Positions 44,544 through 54,104 of a stretch of 64,000 nucleotides of DNA are shown here, piece after piece (position 1 is the first letter of the stretch; each line of letters starts with the position of its first letter). Origin of the DNA: Pseudomonas aestuarii (GTDB lineage Bacteria > Pseudomonadota > Gammaproteobacteria > Pseudomonadales > Pseudomonadaceae); assembly GCF_027988105.1 (NCBI RefSeq), contig NZ_JAQJZJ010000002.1, forward strand, positions 1-64,000, given 5' to 3'. The notes under the pieces are model-generated. The model did not search any database. It was not told where the DNA came from and saw only the letters and a list, made by a program, of their open reading frames with translations. A program made the position numbers and the translations under genes.

Positions 44544-45470
44544 GTGGAACTGCGCCATCTTCGCTGTTTCATCGCCGTTGCAGAGGAACTGCACTTCGCG
44601 CGTGCGGCCGCGCGCCTGCACATCGAGCAGTCGCCCCTCTCCCGGATCATCAAGGAATTGGAGTACCGCCTGGGTGTCCAGCTGTTCGAACGTACGACGC
44701 GTCGCACACGACTGACCTGGGCTGGTCAGGTGTTGTTGGAAGAGGCCCGGCGGGTGTTCGCCGTCGTCGACCAAGCCAAGGCCAGCGTCAAGAGCGCCGC
44801 AGCCGGATACCGCGGACGCTTACGTGTCGCGCTATCCGACGGCATACCGCAGACACGCCTGGCCGCCCTGCTCGCCCAGTGCCGCGAGCAGGAACCAGAA
44901 GTCGAGATCTGCCTGTCTGAGGTCACCTTCACCGAGCAGGTCAGAGGGCTCAACGATGACCTGTTCGATATAGGCTTTGCCCAATCTGACGACGTTAACC
45001 AGGGGCTAGTGGCAGAGCCGATCTGGGTCGATCCACTGGTAGTTGCGGTGCCTGCCCGCCACCCTCTTCTGACCCATCGACGCATCCCACTCGAAGAGGT
45101 CGTCCGCTACCCTTTGGTGCTGTGTGATCCGCAGGTCTGCGAGGGCTTCTGGCAGCAACTACAGCGAGTGCTAAGCACCGTGGAGGCAAGGCTGACTATT
45201 GCCGACCGCGTGCCAACGCTGGATCTGATGATGGCGCTGGTAGCAGCTGGCTACGGCCTGGGCTTCTCCAGCCTTGCTCGAATTACTGAACTCAACAACC
45301 CCGACGTAGTGGCCCGCCAATTGGCAGGCAGCCCCGCGATGCTGACCACTTACCTGATACATCGCGAGGCGGAACCTTCTGAACAGCTAGGCAGGTTCAT
45401 CGACAGAATACGCCCTGCCGAAGACCAAGCCTTGTTACCCACCCAAACCCAACGAGAGGATATCGCCTGA
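44544..45470 (+). CDS. traR: TraR-like LysR regulator of the ICE
   Basis: Protein of 308 aa with N-terminal LysR HTH (ELRHLRCFIAVAEELHFARA, QSPLSRIIKELEYRLG) and C-terminal effector domain. The GTG at 44544 has GGAGG 7 nt upstream; the frame is open further upstream only over the end of the MFS gene. In Tn4371-type ICEs a LysR gene, traR, occupies the position between the relaxase and traG; I assign it there rather than to the biosynthetic cluster, since it ends directly on the EexN-like gene. Confidence 0.78.
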   Translation: MELRHLRCFIAVAEELHFARAAARLHIEQSPLSRIIKELEYRLGVQLFERTTRRTRLTWAGQVLLEEARRVFAVVDQAKASVKSAAAGYRGRLRVALSDGIPQTRLAALLAQCREQEPEVEICLSEVTFTEQVRGLNDDLFDIGFAQSDDVNQGLVAEPIWVDPLVVAVPARHPLLTHRRIPLEEVVRYPLVLCDPQVCEGFWQQLQRVLSTVEARLTIADRVPTLDLMMALVAAGYGLGFSSLARITELNNPDVVARQLAGSPAMLTTYLIHREAEPSEQLGRFIDRIRPAEDQALLPTQTQREDIA

Positions 45471-45739
45471 TGAACAGGACTCCATTGCTACTGGTGGCTA
45501 CGTTGCTGCTGACTGCGTGCGAGAAGCCAATGCCCTTCGAGTCGGCCGAAACGCTTGCCGAGAATCCCGAAAGACTGGAAGAGTTGCGACTCCAGTGCAG
45601 AGACAACTGGGACAAACTGGGTAACGCCCAATGCAATGCCGTGACCGAGGCGCAGCGGAAACGCTTCATGGGCAAGGGCACGCCTTACACTCCACGTCCC
45701 GTCAAGATCTTCCACTCTGGCACTGAAGAAGGACGCTAG
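45470..45739 (+). CDS. EexN-like entry-exclusion lipoprotein
   Basis: Protein of 89 aa with a lipoprotein signal (LLLVATLLLTAC; lipidated Cys17) and a short helical mature part. EexN/TrbK-type lipoproteins block entry of a second copy of the same element by acting at the cell envelope. Its tail RFMGKGTPYTPRPVKIF is almost the same as the tail of TrbJ in this ICE (RFMGSGTPYTPYPVQFYR at 63942 on), an unusual link between the two. It overlaps the traR stop by 1 nt. Confidence 0.8.
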   Translation: MNRTPLLLVATLLLTACEKPMPFESAETLAENPERLEELRLQCRDNWDKLGNAQCNAVTEAQRKRFMGKGTPYTPRPVKIFHSGTEEGR

Positions 45740-45768
45740 CTAAGGCATCGGCCAAGCGGTTATTTTTA

Positions 45769-45806
45769 TCTGTAGATGCAAATATGCTATATTTTGCTCT
45801 GTAGAT
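45769..45806 (+). promoter_or_regulatory. Direct repeats upstream of Xre/RES genes
   Basis: TCTGTAGAT occurs at 45769-45777 and 45798-45806 (29 bp apart) around an A+T-rich segment with a TATATT -10 candidate (45788-45793), upstream of the antitoxin ATG at 45825. A good candidate for autoregulatory binding by the Xre-type antitoxin. Confidence 0.5.
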
Positions 45807-45824
45807 AATCTCGAGGAGCTACCC

Positions 45825-46229
45825 ATGACGGCAGCATTCCAAGCTCAAGACTTTTCGAAAAGCCAATGTGCAGCCGGCCTGCGTACAGCGCTGAACATCC
45901 TGGACAAGTGGAAGGCCTCCTCCGAACAGGCCTGCCAAATCTTGCGTATTTCGCGCAGCACCTATACCCGAGCCAAGCAACGTGATTCGGAGTGGGCGGT
46001 AGGCCTGGACTTTGATCAGATGCAGCGCATCAGCCTCGTGCTGAATATCCATGCGGCACTGCGCCTGGTGTTCGACAACCCCGAAAACGTCTATGGCTTC
46101 CCCTCGATGGAGAATCGCAACGAATTCTTCAACGGGCGCGCGCCGCTAGACATCATGGCGCAGGGCGACATGATCTCGCTGTACGAGACATTCCGACGGA
46201 TCGACGCGCTGCGGGGCGCCCAGTGGTAA
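45825..46229 (+). CDS. Xre/MbcA/ParS-type antitoxin
   Basis: Protein of 134 aa. The first part (LNILDKWKASSEQACQILRI, STYTRAKQRD) is the Xre-like HTH and the C-terminal part (HAALRLVFDNPENVYGFPSM, PLDIMAQGDMISLYETFRRI) is the MbcA/ParS toxin-binding domain with the PLD/G and LxxTxRRID signatures. It neutralises the RES toxin and probably represses the operon. A GAGGAG ribosome site precedes it. Confidence 0.92.
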   Translation: MTAAFQAQDFSKSQCAAGLRTALNILDKWKASSEQACQILRISRSTYTRAKQRDSEWAVGLDFDQMQRISLVLNIHAALRLVFDNPENVYGFPSMENRNEFFNGRAPLDIMAQGDMISLYETFRRIDALRGAQW

Positions 46230-46924
46230 TGCTAAGCAGTCTTCCTGCCTTGGAAGGCGAGAGCCTGCAAGCCTACCGCTTGGTCAACTCCAAATTTCCG
46301 CCCATTGCCTTGTTCGATGATGTCGCTGACGCAGCAGACTTCGAAGCCATTTATCAGCTTCAGGCAATGACGAACCCAAGACTGCAGAACGAACTTGGCC
46401 GGTTGGAGCTGATTCCTCGCAACCAGATCCCGTTCGGTATTCCTGGATGCTCTTACGCCACGGCGCCCTTCACCCATGTGAACCCGGCAGGCTCACGCTT
46501 TAGCAATGGCAGCTTTGGCGTGCTCTACCTGGCCGACAAGATGGACACCGCGATTGCAGAGGTGCGCCATCACCAAGAGCGCTACTGGTCGAACGTGCCA
46601 GGCCTCAATTACGAGCGCTTTGTCTTCAGAGGGCTGGCCTGCAGCTTCACTGATGCTGGGATGAGAGACGCAACACTAGTGCCGCTGTCGGCCCCCATAT
46701 ATGCACCTGACGATTACACGCTTTCTCATCAATTGGGAGGCGAAACGAAGCGCGCGACATGCACGGGCCTGCGCTACAACTCGGTCCGCTCCCCAGGCAA
46801 CATTTGTTGGGCGCTGATGACACCGAGGATTGTTGCGTCAATCATCCAGGCTGCTCATTTTGAGATGATCTGGAGCGGACAGATCATCAGCGTCAACCGG
46901 ATTACAACGTTGATAGCCGAATAA
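46229..46924 (+). CDS. RES-domain NAD+-degrading toxin
   Basis: Protein of 231 aa. The conserved Arg, Glu and Ser of the RES fold are seen in PAGSRFSNGSFGVLYLADKM, TAIAEVRHHQERY and LRYNSVRSPGNICW. RES toxins cleave NAD+ by an ADP-ribosyltransferase-like fold and stop growth. The ATG at 46229 overlaps the antitoxin stop by one base (TAATG), so translation is coupled; a GTG at 46223 is an alternative. The pair would stabilise the ICE. From 46925 to 47018 nothing is seen. Confidence 0.9.
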   Translation: MLSSLPALEGESLQAYRLVNSKFPPIALFDDVADAADFEAIYQLQAMTNPRLQNELGRLELIPRNQIPFGIPGCSYATAPFTHVNPAGSRFSNGSFGVLYLADKMDTAIAEVRHHQERYWSNVPGLNYERFVFRGLACSFTDAGMRDATLVPLSAPIYAPDDYTLSHQLGGETKRATCTGLRYNSVRSPGNICWALMTPRIVASIIQAAHFEMIWSGQIISVNRITTLIAE

Positions 46925-47018
46925 TTCCCAGTTCTGAGGATGAACTCGACTATTAGGTAGGACGCGGCCTCCCGTCACGAACTGCCGATCACGATCACAA
47001 CCGGCAGAAATCGGCCCA

Positions 47019-47153
47019 GGCTGTGTAAAACGTACAGTGAGATCGATTCGACCAAAAATCGACCTCCTGTAATCCCGTATACGCCAAGATCGCCTATTGG
47101 GTAAGGGGTCAAGTACCCCCTAAAACGTCCAGAGGTTTCGTTTTTACACAGCC
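47019..47153. mobile_element. MITE-like element, 135 bp
   Basis: Ends are GGCTGTGTAAAACG (47019-47032) and, inverted, CGTTTTTACACAGCC (47139-47153), differing by one A. No coding capacity inside. The second element of this type is at 56346-56500; the two bracket the defence cargo. Related to IS termini of the GGCTGTGTGAAAAC type, so it may be an internally deleted IS. Confidence 0.55.
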
Positions 47154-47211
47154 TCGGCCAGAAGCAGCCAATCCCGGTAGAACGCTGTCTTCAATCTAGC
47201 AATACATGACA

Positions 47212-49440
47212 TCACGAAAGAGAAGCAGGGGTCTCAAGTCCAATCAGATGAGCTGCGGTTTGCTGTGCTTTCTCCAGATCGAGATACATCGTGGCGAACG
47301 ACTCCATAAGAAGCTCAGGAGGCAGCGCCCAGTCCCACTTCTCCCTGATCATATTCTGAACGTTGTGAAGGACAGTGCTCGCCTTAAGCTCCTTCAAAGC
47401 TGCAACCTCTCGAAGAGTGCTTTCAAGCAACGCCCCTCCACCCTGCACCTCAATGACCAGTCCTGAGTTTTCAGTGGGCAAGCCGACGTACTCGAGAAGG
47501 ACGGCCAAGGCATCGTTGGTCCAATCGCCCTGCCAGGTGAAAAGACAGGTTCTTCCTCCGCTCTCAATAAAGCTCTGATGACCCAACTTAAGATCAGCAA
47601 AGCTTTGCCGCGCCTCCGCCAGTAAACTTTGTGCCACTGGATCGAGGTAGGGATAAGCCTCCTCTTCCTGCAGTACGGTTTTCATCTCTTGCCGAACATT
47701 GTCGTGAACTCGAGCAGCCAGACCGTCAAAAGCCGGGGGAGCTCCTCCTGGGGCGGGCTTGACGACAATCACCTTGCCTTCCGTATCAACGTTAATCACC
47801 TGCCAACGACGCCCGGCGAAGATGATGCGCTGTTCCGCACACAGTGGTCGCGAGATAGGCAGGGCCCCAAGGGGTCTTCCATCGCAAACAACTCGGAATT
47901 CTTCATTGCTTGTGAATGCACTGTAGAAGTCATAGTGGTTGATCAGCCGCTCGCCCAACTCACCTGGCAGTAGAAGCCCGGCCGGTTCCTGAATGATCAG
48001 ATCTCGCTCACCCAAAGCACGCAGGAGATTCAGAAAGCTGCCCTGCTCGACAGCCAAGAAAGGGCCGTTGCGTACTAACGTTCCCCACAACTCAGCCGCA
48101 GTGGCACCACCTTGCTGCGCAATCATCGAGAGGCATTGTTGCACCAAGGTCGACAAATGCAGCCCCTGCGCTCTTGGCGGTTCAAACCATCCCCTCATCA
48201 GTAGCCGGATCATCGCGATGCTTTGTACCAAGCCTTGGCGCAGGCGATCCGATATTGGAGAGTCATCCGTCAATCGACGCTCCTTGCAGTATCCGCGGAT
48301 AATAGCTGCCTCTCCTGGGCGACGCCCAGAACGGCCAAGACGCTGGCGCAAACTGGCAACTGAAGGCGGCGGCCCTATCTGTACAACCGTTTTGATGCTG
48401 CCAATATCGATGCCCAGTTCCAGCGTAGTGGTACAGACCGCAGTCGCCGGTCGGTCCCCCGCTTTAAGGGCCCGCTCGGTATCCTCCCTGATATCTTTCG
48501 ACAGGCTGCCATGATGTGGCCAGAACTCATTAGGTACACCGTCTTGCTCGCAGCGACGCCGTAGCTGATCGGCAAACCATTCGACCTGAGTCCTACTGTT
48601 AGGGAACACCAAGTTGTTGCTTCCACGCAGCACCTGGAAGAGGTGCTCGGAAATTGCGTGATCGGAGGCTGAGTTGTCTTCGGGCTGCTGGGGTGTGCCT
48701 TTCTCTGGTTCCTGAAAGCCTCTGATCTGAACTTTCAGAATTTGCCCCGACCCTTTCGATTCGATCACCGTCACCGTGCTCGGGGAAGCTGAGCGCAAGA
48801 AGGTAGCAGCCAGCATCATGTCGCCCAGTGTCGCTGATAAACCTACTCTCGGAAGAGGACGTCCGATTACCTGTTCGACCCGATGCATCAAGGACTGCAG
48901 TTGCTTGCCTCGCTCACTGCCGATAAAAGCATGCAACTCATCAATCACGAGGTAGCGCAGGTTCGCGAAAATCCCGGGCAGACTCGTCCCCCTGTTCACG
49001 AACAGCGCTTCAAGAGACTCCGGGGTGATCAACAGCACGCCTTCAGGGGATTTTAGAAAGCGGTGCTTGCGGCTCGACGAGATATCGCCGTGCCAGGCAA
49101 CGACGGGAATCTCGAGTTCGTCGCATAGCTTGCTCAATCGCTCCCACTGGTCATTGATCAGTGCCTTGAGCGGACTGATGTAAAGCACTGACCCTGGCGG
49201 TTCCTGCTGCTTCAGCAGGTTCGTCAGAATGGGCAGGAACGCGGCCTCGGTTTTCCCCGCCGCCGTCGCCGCGGCGATGATGACATCCTGATCAGCATTG
49301 AGCAGCGCGGGGATGGCCCGCTCTTGGGCATCTCGTAGAGAGGTCCAGCCTTCCATCCATATCCAGCGCTGAATCCGGGAGTCAAGAAGGCTGAAGGCCT
49401 CCGACTCAGAGCTGGAAGGTTGCGAGCTCATCTTCAGCAT
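47212..49440 (-). CDS. sngC: Shango SngC-like Lhr-type helicase
   Basis: Superfamily 2 DEAD/DEAH helicase of 742 aa. Motif I is AAATAAGKTEAAF, motif II is VIDELHAF (DELH), motif III is GLSATLG, and motif VI is QRLGRSGRRPGEA. The large C-terminal region matches the Lhr/BrxHI helicase group. It is the third gene of a TerB-ATPase-helicase operon, the composition of the Shango anti-phage system. It overlaps the ATPase gene by about 35 nt (an in-frame ATG at 49431 gives a slightly shorter overlap). Confidence 0.88.
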   Translation of the reverse strand: MLKMSSQPSSSESEAFSLLDSRIQRWIWMEGWTSLRDAQERAIPALLNADQDVIIAAATAAGKTEAAFLPILTNLLKQQEPPGSVLYISPLKALINDQWERLSKLCDELEIPVVAWHGDISSSRKHRFLKSPEGVLLITPESLEALFVNRGTSLPGIFANLRYLVIDELHAFIGSERGKQLQSLMHRVEQVIGRPLPRVGLSATLGDMMLAATFLRSASPSTVTVIESKGSGQILKVQIRGFQEPEKGTPQQPEDNSASDHAISEHLFQVLRGSNNLVFPNSRTQVEWFADQLRRRCEQDGVPNEFWPHHGSLSKDIREDTERALKAGDRPATAVCTTTLELGIDIGSIKTVVQIGPPPSVASLRQRLGRSGRRPGEAAIIRGYCKERRLTDDSPISDRLRQGLVQSIAMIRLLMRGWFEPPRAQGLHLSTLVQQCLSMIAQQGGATAAELWGTLVRNGPFLAVEQGSFLNLLRALGERDLIIQEPAGLLLPGELGERLINHYDFYSAFTSNEEFRVVCDGRPLGALPISRPLCAEQRIIFAGRRWQVINVDTEGKVIVVKPAPGGAPPAFDGLAARVHDNVRQEMKTVLQEEEAYPYLDPVAQSLLAEARQSFADLKLGHQSFIESGGRTCLFTWQGDWTNDALAVLLEYVGLPTENSGLVIEVQGGGALLESTLREVAALKELKASTVLHNVQNMIREKWDWALPPELLMESFATMYLDLEKAQQTAAHLIGLETPASLS

Positions 49441-50701
49441 CTACTTGAATGTCGGCTTCACCACCTCTATCCGGGCTCAGCTCCACAGCCCCCAACAAAT
49501 GTCTCCAGTCCGCGCCCGGGTTCTGCTCCAGCACGGCCAGCAAGTTGATGAATGCCGTGATCGTGGTGCGGGGTGTACGGAAATAGGCATCCCCCAACCG
49601 TTGGTTGCAATGCGCCATGAACAAAGGCAGCGCCTCATCAGGGAGGAGGTAGCGTGCACTGTCGCCCGAGGCGTAGACATGACGCAGCTTCTGAAGAAGC
49701 ACATAGAAGTCCTCGGGTGTCAGGCTCGCTAGGCGGATGACTGGCCCTGACAGATCCACCAACCCAGACTTGGCGAAACTGTTTTCCGCCAGACGCGACT
49801 GCAAAGCCGGATAGCTGTACAAGCCGCGGCGGGTATCCATCAGGAATTCGGGGGTGCCTCCGAGCACAAATCCAAGGCCTTCGGCAGAACCCTGCAAAGA
49901 GTCGTTGAGAATGCGCAGGATCTGTTCGTAGTTGGCGTTACGCGCCTGGGTATTGGCTAGCTTGTAGAGATTGACCAGCTCATCCAGGCAAACCATCAAC
50001 CCCTCAAAGCCCGCCAAGCGGACAAACCGAGCCAGGAGCTTGAGCTGATCATAGACGGAAGCATCGTCGATGATTGTGCGTACACCCAAGGCAGCGCGCG
50101 CGTCGGTTCTTGTGGTGAACTCACCTCTCAGCCAGCGGATGGCATCGGCCTTGAGCTGTTCGTTGCCCTCCTCGAAGCCCTTGCAATAGGCCGCGATCAC
50201 ATCAGCGAAATCATAGCCGTTGACCATCTCGGTCAATTGGCCCAATTGCTCTCGTATCACAGCCTCGCTGCCCTTACCGGACGCCTTGGCCTCGCTCTTG
50301 GCTTGGGATATGAACCTTTCGACAATGCCCTGCAAGGCTCCGCCATCAGGCTTGGTACGCGTTGACATGTTTTTCGCCAGCTCAGCATAAAGCGAGCGAG
50401 CCTGGCCACCAGAGGCATGGAGCCGGCGATCGGGATTCAGATCCGCATGCATGGTCACGAGCTTGCGCTCCATCGCAATGGAGCGCACAAGATTCAGGAA
50501 AAAGGTCTTTCCCGCGCCGTACTCACCAATTACGACTCGAAACGCTGAGCCGCTCTCGGTCAAGCGCTCGACATCACGAATGAGCGCTTCCAGCTCACCA
50601 ACCCTACCCACCTGGATCAGGTGTTGACCTGCCCGCGGAACGACTCCCGCACGAAGGGACTGAATAACCGCATCGCGATCTTTAGCTCTGATGCTGCTCA
50701 T
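49406..50701 (-). CDS. sngB: Shango SngB-like ATPase (DUF2791)
   Basis: P-loop ATPase of 431 aa of the BrxD/DUF2791 kind. Walker A is VIGEYGAGKTFFLNLV (about residue 60), Walker B is LMVCLDELVNLYKLA, and GLGFVLGGTPEFLMDTRRGL is a conserved sensor-like block. In BREX systems the same family pairs with an Lhr-type helicase; here the TerB partner makes the operon Shango-like. Its start overlaps the sngA stop by ATGA. Confidence 0.87.
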   Translation of the reverse strand: MSSIRAKDRDAVIQSLRAGVVPRAGQHLIQVGRVGELEALIRDVERLTESGSAFRVVIGEYGAGKTFFLNLVRSIAMERKLVTMHADLNPDRRLHASGGQARSLYAELAKNMSTRTKPDGGALQGIVERFISQAKSEAKASGKGSEAVIREQLGQLTEMVNGYDFADVIAAYCKGFEEGNEQLKADAIRWLRGEFTTRTDARAALGVRTIIDDASVYDQLKLLARFVRLAGFEGLMVCLDELVNLYKLANTQARNANYEQILRILNDSLQGSAEGLGFVLGGTPEFLMDTRRGLYSYPALQSRLAENSFAKSGLVDLSGPVIRLASLTPEDFYVLLQKLRHVYASGDSARYLLPDEALPLFMAHCNQRLGDAYFRTPRTTITAFINLLAVLEQNPGADWRHLLGAVELSPDRGGEADIQVDAEDELATFQL

Positions 50702-53220
50702 AACGGTAATTTTCCCATGATGTCAGGATTAATCTCGAGGGGATCTTCACCTTCGGTAATAGGCATATCGAAATGCTCGAAGGCCATGTCGTTAATGTGC
50801 TCAAGCGCGCCATCGAGCATGAGATCCATATCGCTGGCCACCGCTTCCAACTCCTCACGTGACCATTCCATCCGAGAGACAAGCAAGCGAAGGAAGGCCG
50901 AGAGATCAGCATCCAGCCCACAGATGCTGCTGGTGTCATCCGAAGTGCCACTGTTATCGGGCTCCTCAGGCTCGACGATTTGCTCATCCACGAAAACTTG
51001 GGCCAGCAACGCCGACACCTGCTCGGTTTCACGTTGTAGTTGGGCAATCCGTTCATGATCCAGCGTGAAGCCAGTCATCGACGCTGACGATGCGGAGGAC
51101 GGTGATATCGACGCAACCGTAGGAGCAGTGCTCGTCGACGCGCCACTAGCTGCCACATGGAGGTCGCTGTATAGGAGCTGAGAGTCCAGTTGAAGAACTT
51201 TGTAGACACGCTCAAGCAACTTCACTTCCGCAGGGCTCACCTCCCCATCCGCTTGAGCTAGATGGGCAAGGAACGCCGCCACAGATTGCTTCGCCGAACT
51301 GGTCAGCGGTTCCAGCTTTTTCTTCAGGCTTTGCAAGGTCGGCGGCTGGTTGAGTTTTAGACGGAGATGGGCCTTCAGGCGCTTGCGATGCGCCCCACTC
51401 AAGTGGCTCCAGGAATCGACGTGACGGGACAGCAGCATGATCTCTTCTGGAGATGTGTCGCCATCCGCCGCCGCAACGGCACAGGCTAGATCCAAGGTGA
51501 CCGAGGCGGCATTGTAAGCGGGAGATGCTCTTAGATCCCCGTCTTCGATCTGGGTGGCAAACAGCGCTACGGTATCTTCCGCCTTAGGTGTTTTGCTGCC
51601 GGCTAATACATCCGGCTCAATGCCGATATGCAATGATTCCAACGCCCGCGCCAGTGCGATCACCTTGTCCCGCGAAAGGGCTCCGGCACTTTTCAGTCGC
51701 CCCGCCAATTCGCCGAAACTCATGACTACCATGCCGTCGCCTATGCGCTGCTTCAGCGCATCCAACTCAGCACGCGAAGCCACCGGCCACAGCATGATGG
51801 GAAGCTGCAGCAAGCCTTCCAAAGCATCGGGGGTATCGGGATTACGACCGAGATATCGGCTGTAGGGCTCCAGCTCCGCCGTGCATTCGTCGACTATCTG
51901 CTGCAGCTTTTTGCGGGGTGCTGAAGTCGCTGTTACGTCGGGAATATCACCCAACCCCTCGAGCGCTTGAACCGGCAAGGCAGCCGACGCGGTGTTGTAC
52001 TGCAACTTCAACCTGGTCTTGTTCTGCGGCAGAACCATGCCGTCGCCATGAAGCTGCCCATACTTGATCTTGAACAACGCGGCGAAGGCGTCTTGGCAAC
52101 GGCTCACTGGCGTTCGCCTGCCAATATTGTGATCCGCCAGCGCCCAGGACAAGGCCCATTCGGCGGGCACACGCTGCTTGTCGGTAGCTAGTTGTCCAAG
52201 ACCAATACGCAATTCCATGGGCATTTCATAACCGTAGGCCTGATTGTCCGGAGGCGGTGCCAAATAACGTCTCGGCGGGGTCTCACCCATGCGCAGAAAC
52301 GCGAGAAACCGACCGGCGTAGTTGCTGAATGAACCGCTCACTCCATAAATGGCGAGAAGGCGCTCGACTTCCGACTCAATGCCGGGGATTTCGGAAGAGA
52401 CACTGGGGTCGCTCTTCGCATCAACGAATACACGCCGCTCAAGGCCGTAGAAGAACAGGAATACGTAGCCGATATTGGCATGAGGTGCTTTCCGCCCACT
52501 GGACAGCCATTGCAAGTAGGCGCGACGCGCCTCGGGTGAAATCGAGTCGTAACTGGCCCAGTAGCCAGTCAGCCTCTCGGCGATGTCGATAACACCACGC
52601 GCAACCTTGAGTTTGGGGTTGATCAAAGATGGCTCGGGTGCAGCATAACGATCAGCTCGCCCTGTTCCCACATAGATCATGCCGCCAGGAATCTTTTCTC
52701 CGGCTACCTCTACGAATTCACCGGCCGGAATCCATCTGACATTTTCATCCATCAGTGTCGCCGGCGCACTCGGCAGGCGATATGCAGATGGCGTCGAGAC
52801 CTCGAGGCTGACCGTGAAAAATTCTGAGTCCGCTCGCCGCCTGACTTTCTCCTCCGCAGCAGGTGCCAGCTCCCGAGTGTTGCCTGTATGGGCCTGATCT
52901 TGGATTTCGACCTCGTCCAGAGAGAACACTAGGCCACGATTCGGATCAGCCGCTACCGCTCTAGACCGATTTTTCGAAGATGGAGGGCGGTGCTGTTGAT
53001 GCGTCACAGGGGGAGGGGGTCTGGTCGAGTTGCTGTTGGCCTTTACGATCAGCCATACACCAAAGCCGATAACCCCGACTCCAGCAAGAGCAATCCAGGC
53101 TTCTTTGGGGATGGAGGCAATCGCTCCCAAGAACAAAACTCCCAGGATAGCCGCCCCGGAAATTTCAGATTTGTTTCTTCGCTTCCGTGCCATCAGATCT
53201 GACTGCCCCTCTAAGTCCAT
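50698..53220 (-). CDS. sngA: Shango SngA-like TerB-domain membrane protein
   Basis: Protein of 840 aa. Two membrane helices lie near the N terminus (ISGAAILGVLFLGAIASI and AWIALAGVGVIGFGVWLIV). A TerB_N-like domain follows (about residues 165-375), then a central region, then TerB repeats with the acidic signature seen twice (AAADGDTSPEEIMLLSRHV; LAQADGEVSPAEVKLLERVY) and a TerB_C end. TerB-type proteins bind Ca2+ and membranes in tellurite/phage resistance. The ATG at 53193 has a GAGGGG upstream and may be the true start rather than 53220. Confidence 0.86.
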   Translation of the reverse strand: MDLEGQSDLMARKRRNKSEISGAAILGVLFLGAIASIPKEAWIALAGVGVIGFGVWLIVKANSNSTRPPPPVTHQQHRPPSSKNRSRAVAADPNRGLVFSLDEVEIQDQAHTGNTRELAPAAEEKVRRRADSEFFTVSLEVSTPSAYRLPSAPATLMDENVRWIPAGEFVEVAGEKIPGGMIYVGTGRADRYAAPEPSLINPKLKVARGVIDIAERLTGYWASYDSISPEARRAYLQWLSSGRKAPHANIGYVFLFFYGLERRVFVDAKSDPSVSSEIPGIESEVERLLAIYGVSGSFSNYAGRFLAFLRMGETPPRRYLAPPPDNQAYGYEMPMELRIGLGQLATDKQRVPAEWALSWALADHNIGRRTPVSRCQDAFAALFKIKYGQLHGDGMVLPQNKTRLKLQYNTASAALPVQALEGLGDIPDVTATSAPRKKLQQIVDECTAELEPYSRYLGRNPDTPDALEGLLQLPIMLWPVASRAELDALKQRIGDGMVVMSFGELAGRLKSAGALSRDKVIALARALESLHIGIEPDVLAGSKTPKAEDTVALFATQIEDGDLRASPAYNAASVTLDLACAVAAADGDTSPEEIMLLSRHVDSWSHLSGAHRKRLKAHLRLKLNQPPTLQSLKKKLEPLTSSAKQSVAAFLAHLAQADGEVSPAEVKLLERVYKVLQLDSQLLYSDLHVAASGASTSTAPTVASISPSSASSASMTGFTLDHERIAQLQRETEQVSALLAQVFVDEQIVEPEEPDNSGTSDDTSSICGLDADLSAFLRLLVSRMEWSREELEAVASDMDLMLDGALEHINDMAFEHFDMPITEGEDPLEINPDIMGKLPL

Positions 53221-53448
53221 ACTGGCTTATTGTCAGTATCTGCAATTTGAGCCGATCAGCCAATCTCTTTGATCCTAGGGATACTGCCTCGTGAAACACT
53301 TTTGCCTGCGGTTTCAGTTCGCGCTCTGGTACCAAGTCGTTTGGAGCCCTCAATGTGAGCCATTTTTGAGGCGCTCAACAAGCACTGAATAGCCCTCGGT
53401 TCCCTAGAGACCTTCAAGCCTCATAGTGAGGCCCACTAGGCGGTGCCA

Positions 53449-53575
53449 TGTGCAACCTGCATCACCCCGACGAATTCAAGATCGAAGCAGTCAAGCAAGT
53501 GACCGAACAAGGCCTGCCCGTTGCCGATATAGCGGCTCCTCTGGGCATGTCGGCACATAGCCCTCACCCAGTCGA
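53449..53575 (+). pseudogene. IS3-family OrfA fragment
   Basis: About 40 codons reading HHPDEFKIEAVKQVTEQGLP and VADIAAPLGMSAHS, which match the N-terminal HTH of an IS3-family OrfA different from the one in the intact element. It stops after the HTH. The remaining DNA between sngA and the intact IS (53221-53767) shows no other gene. Confidence 0.7.
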
Positions 53576-53837
53576 CTGCATGCGGTGTTTGCACCGCAGG
53601 TAAGACAAGACAATAAGGGACCACAGTTTTGGCTTGAATGATCAAGCAGAAGCGAAATTAATCGTGGCCCATAGTGCTCCGCGGAGCTTTCGCATTGTGT
53701 TCAGGCCACCTGCAACCACTCTTGAGTTCATGGCCTGAACGTTGCTCGCCCCGCTCGCACGTGGAGGGGTAATCCCCCCTGAAATCAGTGCTCGTCAGAA
53801 GTAGAATTTTCTCCTAATTGGATCAAGGAAATTTTGC

Positions 53838-54104
53838 GTGAAGACATCGCGTTTTTCGGACAGCCAAATCATCGCCATTCTCAAGCAAGCGGAGGCCGGC
53901 AGCCCAGTCCCGGAGCTGTGCCGCGAGCATGGCATCAGCTCGGCGACCTTCTACAAGTGGCGCGCCAAGTTCGGCGGCATGGACGCTTCATTGATGGCCC
54001 GGCTACGTGAGTTGGAGGAAGAAAACCGCCGTCTCAAGAAGATGTACGCCGAAGAGCGCCTGAAGGCCGAGATCATCCAGGAAGCCATGGCAAAAAAGTG
54101 GTGA
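53838..54104 (+). CDS. IS3-family transposase OrfA
   Basis: Protein of 88 aa, HTH_Tnp_1 type: [20 protein letters not shown], then [20 protein letters not shown] and a C-terminal leucine zipper ([20 protein letters not shown]). GTG start. It overlaps OrfB by 7 nt in another frame; an OrfAB fusion by -1 frameshifting in this overlap is the usual way of making the active transposase. Confidence 0.92.
   Translation: MKTSRFSDSQIIAILKQAEAGSPVPELCREHGISSATFYKWRAKFGGMDASLMARLRELEEENRRLKKMYAEERLKAEIIQEAMAKKW

Noticed and set aside
47212-50701. BREX or DISARM system
   Set aside because: Only the BrxD/BrxHI-like pair is seen; no PglX methylase, PglZ, BrxC or DISARM methylase genes. The TerB partner makes Shango the better fit.
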